A stretch of DNA of 64,000 nucleotides from Myxococcales bacterium (GTDB lineage: Bacteria > Myxococcota_A > Polyangia > Palsa-1104): positions 1 through 64,000 of the forward strand of contig JAQBQH010000099.1 in NCBI GenBank assembly GCA_028287105.1. The letters run 5' to 3'. This document shows, piece after piece, positions 26,051 to 36,600 of this stretch (position 1 is its first letter; each line of letters begins with the position of its first letter). Both the position numbers and the translations under genes were made by a program. The notes below the pieces were generated by a model. That model ran no database searches, had not been told where the DNA came from, and saw only the letters and a program-made list of their open reading frames with translations.

Positions 26051-26905
26051 ATGAAGAACAGGTGGATCGCGCCGGCACTCTGGGCACTGGCAGCGGCGAG
26101 TGTGTTGTCGCACGTCGCGTCGATTGTGCTTCACCTGCCGCAAGCCATGGCGGGCGCCATGCTTGCGCTATCCTTGCTGCTGTTCGGCCTGTTGCATGGC
26201 GGCGCCACCTACGGACCGCGGGGCATCGTATGGTTCATGGCGATCTGTCTCGGGGTGAGCAACCTCTTCGAGAACCTCAGCATCCTGTCGGGCTTCCCGT
26301 TCGGCTGGTATCACTACAGCGACGCAATGGGCCCACGGCTGTTCCTGGTGCCGTTGCTGATCGGCCCGGCGTACTTCGGCGTCGGCTACCTGTCCTGGAC
26401 CCTGGCACGGGCGATCCTCGGCGACGAATCCGGGCGCCTGAACGGCACGCTCGCGTTCGCGACGCCGGTCATTGCCAGCTTCATCATGGTGTCGTGGGAC
26501 CTGACCATCGACCCGATGATGTCGACGATTACCGGCAACTGGATATGGCATCACGGCGGCAACTATTTCGGCGTGCCGCTCGTCAACTTCCTCGGCTGGT
26601 ATCTGACGGTCTACGTGTTCTTTCAACTCTTCGCACTGTATGTGCGGCGCACGCGCCCGACACCTCGGCAGCTGCCCGGCTACTGGGCCGCGCCGATGTT
26701 TGCCTATACATCGATCCTCGTGGCTCCGCTCCTCGACCTGCTGCTCGACAGTCAATCCGCAACGCTCGCCGATCCCGCCGGCCAGTTGTGGCGAGTCCGC
26801 GATATCCACGCCGTGACGGCGCTGGTCGGTATGTTCACGCTCCTGCCGTTCTGGCTCGTGGCGGTATTCCGCACGGCGGCGCGCGCCCGGCCTCCTTCGC
26901 GATGA
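26051..26905 (+). CDS. CruF-like carotenoid biosynthesis protein (DUF422)
   Basis: 284 residues with about eight membrane helices. Polar motifs between helices match the CruF/bisanhydrobacterioruberin hydratase family: NLFENLSILSGFPFGWYHYS, MVSWDLTIDPMMSTITGNWI and GVPLVNFLGWYLTVY. Characterised relatives hydrate the psi-end of acyclic carotenoids at the 1,2 double bond in the membrane. The Trp-Asp and Asp-Pro pair are the conserved polar residues. ATG 26051 is 64 bp after the kinase stop, so they may be co-transcribed. No other carotenoid gene (crtE, crtB, crtI) is in the window, so the substrate pathway must lie elsewhere. Confidence 0.82.
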   Translation: MKNRWIAPALWALAAASVLSHVASIVLHLPQAMAGAMLALSLLLFGLLHGGATYGPRGIVWFMAICLGVSNLFENLSILSGFPFGWYHYSDAMGPRLFLVPLLIGPAYFGVGYLSWTLARAILGDESGRLNGTLAFATPVIASFIMVSWDLTIDPMMSTITGNWIWHHGGNYFGVPLVNFLGWYLTVYVFFQLFALYVRRTRPTPRQLPGYWAAPMFAYTSILVAPLLDLLLDSQSATLADPAGQLWRVRDIHAVTALVGMFTLLPFWLVAVFRTAARARPPSR

Positions 26906-26990
26906 CGCCGACACGAACGGCCACGATGTCAGGGCGGCCGCGCGAGCTCGTTGCCGTCGCATTTCCATCCGGAGCGCGACGACCGGTTTG

Positions 26991-28634
26991 TCAGGGCACG
27001 AGCCAGTCGCCGTCGGCGGCGACGCGGGCGCCGCTCGGCTCCGGCAGCCGCACGATGTATCCGCCTTTCGACGCGAAGCGCTGACCAGGCGCCAGTCCGA
27101 GGCGCGGATAGTGCGCGTTGACCAATCGATGGCTCACCAACATCTCGACCCGCTCGATCAAGTAGTCGCGAACGAAGCTGTCGAGCATGTGACCGACCGT
27201 CTCGGAGAGGATGACGCAGGCCAGATAGGTGTCGGTCTGCACGCGCTCGGCGACCACCGGAATGTGCCGCACGTTGAACCAGCCGCGAGGAAAGTTCATA
27301 TTGACCTTGCGCAGGTCGGGCAGGTTCAACGGATAGGTCAAGCGAGTGACGGCACGCCACGCCGCGGGCAGGGGCGCGTTTTCCATCCCGCCCATCAACC
27401 CCGACGCGTACACCATCGACGCCCCCGCGACCGAGGCCGGAAGCGCGCCGAGATCCGCCGGTCTCAGCCACAGGATCAGTGCGTCACCCGCGCGTACACC
27501 GTCGAGCGCAGCGACGAGGTCGTGCTTGGCGTCGCCGCCGCGCACCACGCGCGCCGTCGTGGCGAGGCCGCTCTTGGCCGCCGCCGCCTCCAGCGCGCGT
27601 GCCGCCGCCTCGCCGATATCGTCGTCGCGATAGAGCTGAACCACGCGACGCACGCCGACGCTGCCGCGCGTCTCCTCGAGCCGTCGCGCGATCAGCTCTT
27701 CCTCGAGCAGCACGCCCTTCGAGAAATAGACCGAATAGAAGTCCTGCTCCGCCACCACCGGCAGGTCTACGTTGGGCAGAAGGCAAGGCAACGACTCGTG
27801 CTCGCAGAACCGATGCACGGGCGTCCACGCCTTGCCGGCGATTCCCGAGATTACGGCGAACACTGGCGTCTCGGCCAGGTGCTGTCGCAGCTGCCGCTCC
27901 CAGCTCTCGGGCGCCCCGCTCAATTCCCATACGTGCAGCTGCCACTTCCGGTTGACGCGATACATGACCCCGCGCGTCGACTGCAGGCGCGGGCTGGCGC
28001 CGCGGTAGCCCGCATTCTTGTCGGCGAAGAACTGCCGCAGGACGTCGAGCATGCCGTTGCGCGCCGTCGGGTCGGCGTCAGGCGTGATGATCGTCGCGAA
28101 GTGCAGCGTGTCTTCGCTCACGCCGGGCACCGGCCCGCTCGTCAGCTTCTTCAGATACGCGATGACCGACGCCATCGTCGCCGCGTCGAGCTTGTAGCGC
28201 GGCATGAGGTAGCTCAGCTTGCGGCCCTGTTGATCCACGCCGTCGCGGATCGCCCGCGCCAACGTGGCGTCGGTGTACGGCTCGCGCCGCGGCACGTAGC
28301 CCTGCACGTGCGGGAGCTCGACATCTTCGACGTTGCGCGCGCCGGCGCGGAACAGGTAGCGGCCGATGATGGGCGGGATGACGGTCTGCCCTTCCCAGCT
28401 GCCGAGCCCACTGCGCCGATGACAGGTGACGCACGCGGCGTTCAACCCGTCGATACCGCCGCCGCCTTCACGCTCGCCATGCAGCGGCCGTCCCGACGGC
28501 AGCACGCCCTGCCGATAGACGAGCTCGCCCGCGCTCGTCGCCGGCGCAGCCCACGCCGCGCCCCGCTCGCCCATCCAGGCCAGGCCGACGACGAAGGCGT
28601 AGACGGCGAAGCGCCGCCGCGACGCGGGCGCCAT
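26991..28634 (-). CDS. cytochrome c / periplasmic-binding-protein fusion
   Basis: 547 residues. A signal peptide ends near residue 30 (WMGERGAAWAAPATS). A mono-heme cytochrome c domain follows with CxxCH at Cys68-Cys71-His72 (AACVTCHRRSG) and likely Met ligand in LSYLMPRYKLD. From about residue 155 a type 1 periplasmic-binding/ABC-substrate-binding fold begins (LHFATIITPDADPTARNGML ... VFAVISGIAG ... GVRRVVQLYRDDDIGEAAAR). Last gene of the copper-oxidase operon; its ATG overlaps the stop of the SCO1-like gene (ATGA), implying coupled translation. Predicted role: electron carrier that also senses or binds a small molecule in the periplasm. The fusion is unusual. An unrelated frame extends upstream, but ATG 28634 matches the signal peptide. 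Confidence 0.85.
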   Translation of the reverse strand: MAPASRRRFAVYAFVVGLAWMGERGAAWAAPATSAGELVYRQGVLPSGRPLHGEREGGGGIDGLNAACVTCHRRSGLGSWEGQTVIPPIIGRYLFRAGARNVEDVELPHVQGYVPRREPYTDATLARAIRDGVDQQGRKLSYLMPRYKLDAATMASVIAYLKKLTSGPVPGVSEDTLHFATIITPDADPTARNGMLDVLRQFFADKNAGYRGASPRLQSTRGVMYRVNRKWQLHVWELSGAPESWERQLRQHLAETPVFAVISGIAGKAWTPVHRFCEHESLPCLLPNVDLPVVAEQDFYSVYFSKGVLLEEELIARRLEETRGSVGVRRVVQLYRDDDIGEAAARALEAAAAKSGLATTARVVRGGDAKHDLVAALDGVRAGDALILWLRPADLGALPASVAGASMVYASGLMGGMENAPLPAAWRAVTRLTYPLNLPDLRKVNMNFPRGWFNVRHIPVVAERVQTDTYLACVILSETVGHMLDSFVRDYLIERVEMLVSHRLVNAHYPRLGLAPGQRFASKGGYIVRLPEPSGARVAADGDWLVP

Positions 28635-30106
28635 CAGCGGTCGGCGAGCTGCGCGCGCACCTCGCTGGCCAGCTCGTCGGCCGACGCGAATCCGTCGATG
28701 CGCACCCACGATCGTCCCGGCGCCGCACGCAGGAACGTCAGCGGCGTGTGGTTCATCTTGTCTCCGCGGTAGGCGTCGAACGCGCGCTGCGCCGCCACGC
28801 TCGCCTGCGTCGTGCCCGTGTACTGCCGCCATTGTGGACCAGCATGCAGCTTCTTGCCGTATTCGGCGAGCCGCTCCGGACGATCTTGCTCGGGATCGAT
28901 CGAGATCGAAACCATGTGCACCTTGTTTCGGTCCGCGCCGAGCTTGTCCTGAAGCTGCGAGAAAACCTGGCTCATCACGGGACAGATCGTCGCACAGTTG
29001 GTGAAGACGAAATTGAGCACCACGACGCGCCCGTCGTCGAGCTCCTGCGGCAGCGAGACGCTCTTGCCGTCGTCGCGCAACAGCGTCAGCTGTGGAATCT
29101 TGTACTCGGCCGTCGACCGCGTCGCGCGGGCGAGCTTTTCGCGATGCTGCGCGTGCGCATCGCCCTTGGCGTCGCCCGGCGCCGGCGTCGTGTCGCCGGG
29201 CTTGGTCGGCTTGACCTGTGCGTCCTCGGCCTTGACGGCAACGGGATCGAGCTTGGCGAAGCGCGCATCGGCGAGCTGCGGGTTGATGGCGACACGGTCG
29301 ATGACGATCTTCTCCGAGCCGGCAACGCCCTCGACGACCGTCTCGAGGACGTGGGGAACCAGGAGGCCGTCGACCTTCTTGTACTCGCGATAGTAGGTCC
29401 ACATCGGGCGCAGCTTTCCGTCGAGCTGCCGGCTTCCGTCGACCTTGACCTCGAGATAGCTGTGCGTGTCGACCCAGACGTGGCGCACCTGCCCGTCGGA
29501 CAGCGTCACCTTGATGTTGTAGGCGTCGCGGCCGTCGATCTTGTCGGTTCCGATGAGCTCGAGCTTTTCGCCCTTGGCCGACGCGTCGACGAGCCAGCCG
29601 TCGAGGTCAGACTGCTGCGCCGCCAGATGCAGCTCCTCGTTCGTATAGGGTTCGACCTCGCGACGCCCGAGGAAGGGCCGCAGCTTCCAGCCCTCCTTGC
29701 CGTCATACACCTGCACCGCCGTTTCGCCCTGGAAGCGAATCTCGAGGCGCGACTTGCGCGGCCGCTCGAGCTCCATGGTGAACGGCAGCTGCACCGGCTT
29801 CTCCGTCGGCGGTACGACGTTGGCCAGCGCTCGCCGCGCCTGCGCCGCGAGCCGCAGCTGGTTTTGATAGCTCATCGCCAGCTTCGCGGGGTCGCGACGC
29901 ACGCCGGCGTCGAGCTTGCCCGACATCGACATCGTCTTGACCGCGCGCCAGGCAGCGAGCCCGCCGCGCGCCGCCTCGTTCTTCGACGCGATCCTGCGCG
30001 CACGACCGGAAGCGCCGAACATCGTGAACGCGATGGCCAGGGCTACAGCCGCGCCCAGCGCCGATGCGCAAAAGAGATAGAAGCGTCGCTTCTCGTAAGG
30101 GATCAT
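28634..30106 (-). CDS. LolA-like domain fused to SCO1/SenC copper chaperone
   Basis: 490 residues. A membrane anchor (YLFCASALGAAVALAIAFTMFG) is followed by a domain of about 250 residues like outer-membrane lipoprotein-sorting proteins (TMELERPRKSRLEIRFQGET, VQVYDGKEGWKLRPF, GTDKIDGRDAYNIKVTLSDG). A charged Pro/Ala linker follows, and then a SCO1/SenC thioredoxin-fold domain with copper-binding Cys371 and Cys375 (TNCATICPVMSQ) and a distal His in KMNHTPLTFL. SCO proteins deliver copper to oxidases outside the membrane, which suits its place in an operon with two multicopper oxidases. Start ATG 30106 (MIPYEKRRF). Stop overlaps the next start by 1 base of ATGA. Confidence 0.88.
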   Translation of the reverse strand: MIPYEKRRFYLFCASALGAAVALAIAFTMFGASGRARRIASKNEAARGGLAAWRAVKTMSMSGKLDAGVRRDPAKLAMSYQNQLRLAAQARRALANVVPPTEKPVQLPFTMELERPRKSRLEIRFQGETAVQVYDGKEGWKLRPFLGRREVEPYTNEELHLAAQQSDLDGWLVDASAKGEKLELIGTDKIDGRDAYNIKVTLSDGQVRHVWVDTHSYLEVKVDGSRQLDGKLRPMWTYYREYKKVDGLLVPHVLETVVEGVAGSEKIVIDRVAINPQLADARFAKLDPVAVKAEDAQVKPTKPGDTTPAPGDAKGDAHAQHREKLARATRSTAEYKIPQLTLLRDDGKSVSLPQELDDGRVVVLNFVFTNCATICPVMSQVFSQLQDKLGADRNKVHMVSISIDPEQDRPERLAEYGKKLHAGPQWRQYTGTTQASVAAQRAFDAYRGDKMNHTPLTFLRAAPGRSWVRIDGFASADELASEVRAQLADR

Positions 30107-30128
30107 CTCGACTCCGCGCACGGATCCA

Positions 30129-30653
30129 TCAGTCTACGATCAAGCCTTCCGCGCGTAAATTTCCGACGACGAGTGTGACCTTGCCGCCCCGCTTCACCAG
30201 TCCACCGGGATTGCCGAAGATGATGAAGTACGTGCGATTGACGACGAACGGCGCCACCTGGCGGAGCTCGCCGATGTTTTCCATCGCCGGCACGGCCAGC
30301 CCCGTGCCGGTCGCCTCGTCGATCAGATACGGCTTGGTCTTCTTGTCGTTCAGCCCCACCGCGCGCGCCGGATCGACGACGCGATAGTCGAATCGCAACA
30401 TCAATCCCGAGGAGACGCGGCGCACGCCGACGATATCGACGCCCCAGTTGCGCTGGAAGAACAGACTGCGGCGCGCGTGCCAGCTCGCTACCGTCTCCGG
30501 CTTCGGCTTGCGACGCTTGCGGGGCGTGGGTCGCGTGACGCTGCCGTCGTCTTTTGTCTCGTCGCCGAGCGCCGGGGCTGCGACGATGCTGCTCGCCGTC
30601 AACAGCGCGGCGAAGAGGAGCGTCGAGATGCCACGAATCGGGCTCTGCCCCAT
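30129..30653 (-). CDS. secreted hypothetical protein of the copper-oxidase operon
   Basis: 174 residues. The signal peptide MGQSPIRGISTLLFAALLTA continues to a likely cut after APALG. A basic stretch (RPTPRKRRKPKPETVASWHA) precedes a small beta-rich domain with FFQRNWGVDIVGVRRVSSGL and MLRFDYRVVDPARA. I do not recognise it with confidence. It has 12 bp to the giant gene before it and 22 bp to the SCO1-like gene after it, so it belongs to the operon. Confidence 0.7.
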   Translation of the reverse strand: MGQSPIRGISTLLFAALLTASSIVAAPALGDETKDDGSVTRPTPRKRRKPKPETVASWHARRSLFFQRNWGVDIVGVRRVSSGLMLRFDYRVVDPARAVGLNDKKTKPYLIDEATGTGLAVPAMENIGELRQVAPFVVNRTYFIIFGNPGGLVKRGGKVTLVVGNLRAEGLIVD

Positions 30654-30665
30654 ACCGCTATTGTA

Positions 30666-33600
30666 CTACCTGGTCACGAACTCGTCGGCACCGATGTCGT
30701 AGACCCCGTTGAACGGCCGCGCATCGCCGTCGAAGTCGCTCTTCACTCCCGTATCGACGCCCTTGTCGAGCGCCGCCGTTCCGCTGTCACCCGTCAGGTG
30801 GTAGTTGCCGAAGGTCGCGCCGGTCTGCGGATTCTGTACGTACAGCGGCCCGTACCGGAAGCTGACGTAGTTGTTCGCTTCGTCTGCCGTCGACGCCGCC
30901 ACGAAGTTCAGCACGCCGAGGTTCTTGCCGCCGCCGAGCTCAGGCAGGATACGGGAGCCGTTGCAGTACGGGTCCTTTAGCCCCGGATTGGTGTCGGTTG
31001 CATTGTTGCCGGTGTACGCCGACGCGTTGGCGCTGAGAATCGACGATGTCGGCTTGAGCCGCCGCGCGCCCGGCGTCGCGCTGGTGTCGCCCAGAACGCC
31101 GAGGTCCCAATAGCGCGCGTCTCCGACGCACTGACCCGTCGCGCCTTGCGCCGGCAGCGGGCTGGCGCAGGTGCTCGACGCCGCCGAGGCAGAGTTCGCC
31201 GGACAGATCTGGGTATCGCCGGCCGAATAGTAGAACGAGCGGTTGTGCCAGATGATGTTGTTGCCGAGCGACACCGGCTGCGAGATGGCGTTGGTCGCCT
31301 TGTTGCTGGTGCGCGCCAACAGCGGCGCCGTCGTCGTCTCCGAGACGATGCCCGCCGCCTTCGGCAGGCCGACGCCGCCGTGCTGCGACAACAGCACGCC
31401 CGCCGTACCGACGGCGTCGTTCAACGTGATGGTGTTGTCGTTGATGGTCGCGTTGAGCGTGTCGGCCATCGAGATGCCGCCGCCCGCCCAGCCGGCGACG
31501 TTGTTGTCGATCATGTTGTTGGTGATGGTCACGTGGTGCCACAACGCCGCGTTCGAGCCGACCACGTCCGCGCCGTTGACCTGCTGCAGGCGGATACCGC
31601 CGCCCTGCCCGCCCTCGGCGAAGTTGCCGCGGATGACGTTGGCGTCGATGGTGAGGTTGCCGGTACCGAGCGACACCGCGCCGGCGACGGGCGGCTCGCC
31701 TTCGACGACGATGCCGCCGCCGTGGGTCGACGTGGTCTGCTGGAAGCTCTGGTTGAACAGGATCTGATTGTTCGCGATGCGGCCGTTCTGGCTGAATCCG
31801 AGGTGACCGATGCCGCCGCCGTCCGAGCTCGTGAAGTTGCCGCAGATGAAGTTGTGATCGACCGAGTAGTTGTCGGTGCCGGCGCAAATCGACACGCCGC
31901 CGCCCGCGCCGCCGAGCCCGGCCGGCGCCTCGACAGTGCCGTTCTTGGCGATGTTGTTGTGGTGGATGTGCACGCCCACGTCGTAGCCGAGGCCGCCAAT
32001 CTGTCCGGTGCGGCCATTGCGCGGCGGCAGGCTCTCGAGCTCCAGATACGGCACGCCCACGCGGACGCCGCCGTTGTAGGCGCCGGCATTCCCGAAGACG
32101 CGGTTGTTCGCGATCTCGAGGCCGTGCGCCCAACCGTTGACGTAGATGCCGCCGCCGGCGTCGCCGCCGCTGACGCTGATGCCGTCGATGCGCGACTTCT
32201 TGCACCAGAAGTTGCTCTCGCGAACGTGGCCGAACTTGGTCCGCGGCCCGCCGTTGTAGTTGCACTGGTTCGGTCCCAGGTTCTTGGCGAGCACCGTGAT
32301 GCCGGCGCCCTCCTCGGAGCCGAGCACGCTGGGCTCGAGGATGACCACGCCGCCGGTGATCTCCTGCGTCGGCAGCGGATCGACCTGCGCGGTCCCGGTC
32401 TGATTGCCGCTCACCGCATCGATGGCGAACAGATCGTTGATGAACGGACGCCAATTCTCCAGCTTCGACGTCGGATACTTCGCCGCGTTGATGACGACCG
32501 AGCTGGCGCCGACACCCTGCAGGCGCACCGGCTTCCACATGACCACCAGCTCGTTGTAGACGCCGGCGTCGACGAGGATGAGCGTGCCCGGCGCCGCAGC
32601 GTCGATCGCCGCCTGGATCGAGCCACCACCGGCGACGTAGGTCGGCGTCGCGTTCTCGACGGTGACCGTCACCGTGTCGACCGACTCGACGCCGGCCCTG
32701 GTCGTGATCTTGAGCTCACCGGTCGCCGTCGTGCCCGGCACGAAGACCTTGATCGTGCCGTCGCTCCAATCCTGAATCTGCGCCGTGAGATCGACGTCGC
32801 CGATCTTCAGGGTGCCGCGCTCATCGCCGAAGCCGTAGTGGCGACTGATCGTCCGCTGGCTGTCGAAGTTACCGGAAGTCCCGAACGGGCCCGCGTAGGC
32901 CGGGTTCTGCACTTGCTTGTCGCCGTCGGCGATGATGGTGAGCGTCGCGCCCGACGTCGGAACCCACGGACCGAAGCTCGCCTTGTCGCTGTCGACGCGC
33001 TTGATAGCCGGGGTCGCATTCGGGAGCGCGCAGTCGGCCGGGTTGTAGCCCGACGCGAACGCCGCGATCGGCAGGACCGGCGTATCGAGATACGTGGTCT
33101 GCCCCGGCATGAACGGGTTCGTGTAGCAGAAGGTGCTGTAGCCCGGGTTGTACGCCGGATCGGTGATCAGCTGCACCTGGCCGGTCTTCGGATCGAGCGC
33201 GCCCGACGGATCCGGAATCGGACCAGCGTCGTTCATGCAGGTGACCAGCATGTTCGGGCCGTAGCCCGACGGCGTCGGCGGGTTCACCAGCCAGCTCGAC
33301 GGCGTCATCATGTTGTACGCGCCCCACTGGTCGCTGTACGCGCGGCTGATCTCGAGCCCGCTGAAGTCCTTGATCGAGATCGGCACGAACGGCACCGCCG
33401 CCTTCTCGCCGAAATCGGGCGAGGTGGCGTTGAACTCCGATGCCGCGTCGTCGAGGATGATGCCGGTGTTGTTCGACGCCACCGGCACCTGCGTATAGAT
33501 GAAGAAGGTCGCGCTCGACTGCATCTGATCGGCGAGCAGGATCTGCTTGCGATCGCACAGCGGACGGTCCATGCCGGCGAACGGCGCCACCTGCTGCGCG

Positions 33601-36600
33601 CCCGGATAGAGGCTCAGGAAGTCGGGCACCCGATGCAGATTGCCGACGCAGCGCGGAAAGGTCGTGCTGTTCGAGTTGCTGTAGTCCCCGAGGTCGGTCG
33701 TCGGATTGCTCTGGAAGCCCGGATCGCCGGTCTCGGGATTGTTCGGGTTCGCGTTTCCGATCGTCGCCTGGTCGGGGAGGATGAAGATGCTGCCGAGCGG
33801 GCCGAACTGCTGCGCGACCGGCGCGACGAACGCATCGCCGATGAGGATGTTCTTGTCCTCTTCCTTGACGACGTCATAGCCCGGCGGCGTCACCGTCTCG
33901 ACGATGTAGGTCCCCGGCGGCAAGCTCACCAGCTGGCCGGCCTTCTTCACTTCGCTCTTGTGCGCAGCGACGTAGGCCGCGCTCGGGAAGACGTAGCGGC
34001 CGTCGTACGGCGCGGCCTGCACCTGGTTCCAGTTGTGCTGGCCGTCGTAGCAGCGCTTGGAGTCGAGGGTGCCGCCGTCGATGGCGAGCGTGACCTTGTT
34101 GAAGATGTCGTCCGACTTCTGCCCCGGGCACTGCAGGTTCACCTGGCGGCCGGCCGGATAGGCGCCGCTGTCCTTCGCCAGGATGGTGCCGCTGCTCGGA
34201 TCGCGCAGGTTGCCGTCGGGATCGAGGAGGTACTGGTTGCCGTCGTTGCCGTAGACGAGGTTGACGTAGTCGTCCCAGCTCGAGGTCTGCGTGGCGTCGA
34301 CGAGGACGAGCGTCTCGGTTCCGTCGGGCAGCGTGTCCTTGCGATAGAGGTTCACCTTCACACGCGGAACCAGCGGCTCCCAGATCGTCTGCACGTTGTA
34401 GCGCATGTCGTCGAAGGGACGCGTCGACGAGTAGACGACGTAGCCGGTGATGCCGCCGTTCTCGCCCTTGTCGTACGGCACGCGGCCCCAGTCGACGCGG
34501 TTGCGCTGGCTGATGAAGCCCTGGAAGCCGTAGCTGAGCGCTCCCGGGATCTCGACGCGATCGGTCGACTCTCCGGTCGCATACTTCGAGGTCCACAGGC
34601 CGGCACCGTTGCCGTCGGTGTCGGGCTTGCCGCCGCCGTCGACGACGACGTGCACGCCGGTCTGCTTGTAGCGCGTCGTGTCCGCCTCGGCGACGTACCA
34701 GTTGAACAGCGGGAACAGCTCGACGAGGATGCCGTTGCCGGCCGAGTCGCTGAGCGTGACGTTCGACGGCGCGCCGTTGCGGTAGCGGACCGAGAGCGGA
34801 ACGTTGGAGATGCCGGGCTCGCCGTCGTCGTAGATGCCGTTCTTGTTCAGGTCGAGATAGATGTTCTGGTCGTACTGCGTGAACCAGCTGAGCACCGGGA
34901 TGGTGCCCATGTCGACGACCGGCGTCGTGTCGGGCACGCTGACCGCGGCGGTCTGGATGATCTGATCGAGCCACTGGTCGAAGACGGTGACGCTGAAGTC
35001 ACCGGCGGGGACGTTGGTCAGCTTGAAGCTGCCGTCCTGGGCGCACTGCGCCGCGGCGAGAGCGGCGCCACCTCCGGACAGCGAGTTGAGCACGACCTGG
35101 CAGGTCGTCGACGACAGCAGATCATAGCTGCCCGCGTCCCACAAGGTCACGTCCATCGGACGCGACATGTGCTGGCTCGTGATCTTGCCCTGCACGGTGT
35201 GGCCGCCGACGAAACCGTTGGCCGTGGCGTACGCGGCGACGCGCCCCGGGTTGACGAAGCCGATCGTGACGTGCGGTCCGGGCGGGCCGAACTCCTGGAA
35301 GTACTGCGGCTCGTTGATGCCGGTGAACGCGTCCTGCGCCGGCGTGCCCTCGAGCGTCTCGGTCTGCCACCACACTTCGCCGGCCCCGTCACGCGCCCCG
35401 CCCGGATGGGCGATGACGTCGTAGCGAGCAGGCGTCAGGTTCTTGATGAGCGCGTGGCCGGCCAGCGCATACTTCGCCGGGTTCGCGCGCGACGTGCCTT
35501 CGAACGGATCGTTCGGGCACGTGTAGACCGCGCCGACCAGGTTGCCCTGCGACGACGTGGCCGTGCCGTTGGTTCGCCTGTTCTGATCGTCGGGGCAGCC
35601 CGGCCGACCGAGCAGCGAATTGCTCAGCGGCATGTTGAAGGCGTCGAACGTCTGCTGGCCCGCGGGATCGCCGGTGCGCCCCGCCGGATCGACGAGGATG
35701 ATGTTGAAGCCGCCGAGCGGCGCCTCGCCGACCTCGTTCTGGCCGTTGGTGGGCGCGCTGTCCTCGTAGAGGTAGATGCTCATCTGCGCCGGGACGAGCG
35801 GGCTCGCCTGCAGCTTGATCTTCAGCGGCGCCCAGCCGTTCGAGCCGTCTTTGCCGATCGGCTTGATCTCGGCGCCGCCCATCGCGTGACCGGGCGGGCT
35901 GCCGGCGTCGCCGGGGAGGATCGACAGGTAATACTTCTTGCGCGGATCGAGCACGACCTGATCGGGCGTCGTCTGCTTGGCGAGCGCCTGATCGTCCGAC
36001 ACCGTGACGCGCGTGCCGCTCTTGTCGAGGATCGACTGGCCGCTGCCGCAGCTCACGGCGCCGACGCAGCCGGTCGCCACGACGGTCATGTGGCTGCGGT
36101 GGAAGCTGGTGCCGACGGTGCGCGTGTTGAGCACCGGCGTGCCGATCGTGTCGTGCTTGAAGGTCAGGTCTTCCTGGAGCGTCCAACGGTAGTCGGCCAG
36201 CGCCACCGTCGGGTCTTTGGCGTCCGTGACGCTGACGTTGAGGTTCGACGCCGTGCCGAAGGTGACGGTGACGGTGGCGGGATCGCTGCTCGTCCCCTGC
36301 GAGTTGACGACCGAGTACGAGAACTGGCACGACCCGCCGTTACCGGTGACGTTGAACGAGCCGTCCGCGTTCAGCTCGACCGATCCGCAGGTGCTCGTGC
36401 CGACAGCGCCGAGCGACGCCGTCAGCGGGAAGTTGTGCGGATCGCTGTCGTTGGCGAGCACGCCGGGGCGCGGCGCGCTGAACCTGGTGGCGATATTGCT
36501 GACGTAGCTGTCGGCGTTCGCGCGCGGCGTGTTGGCCGCGCCGGTCAGCTGTGCCGCGATGGTCAACGTCACCGTCGCCGGGCCGACCGTGTGGCCGTTG

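Noticed and set aside
28635-29402. In-frame extension upstream of the cytochrome c fusion gene
   Set aside because: The extension lies over the SCO1-like coding sequence and has shadow composition; ATG 28634 gives a signal peptide and a coupled start.
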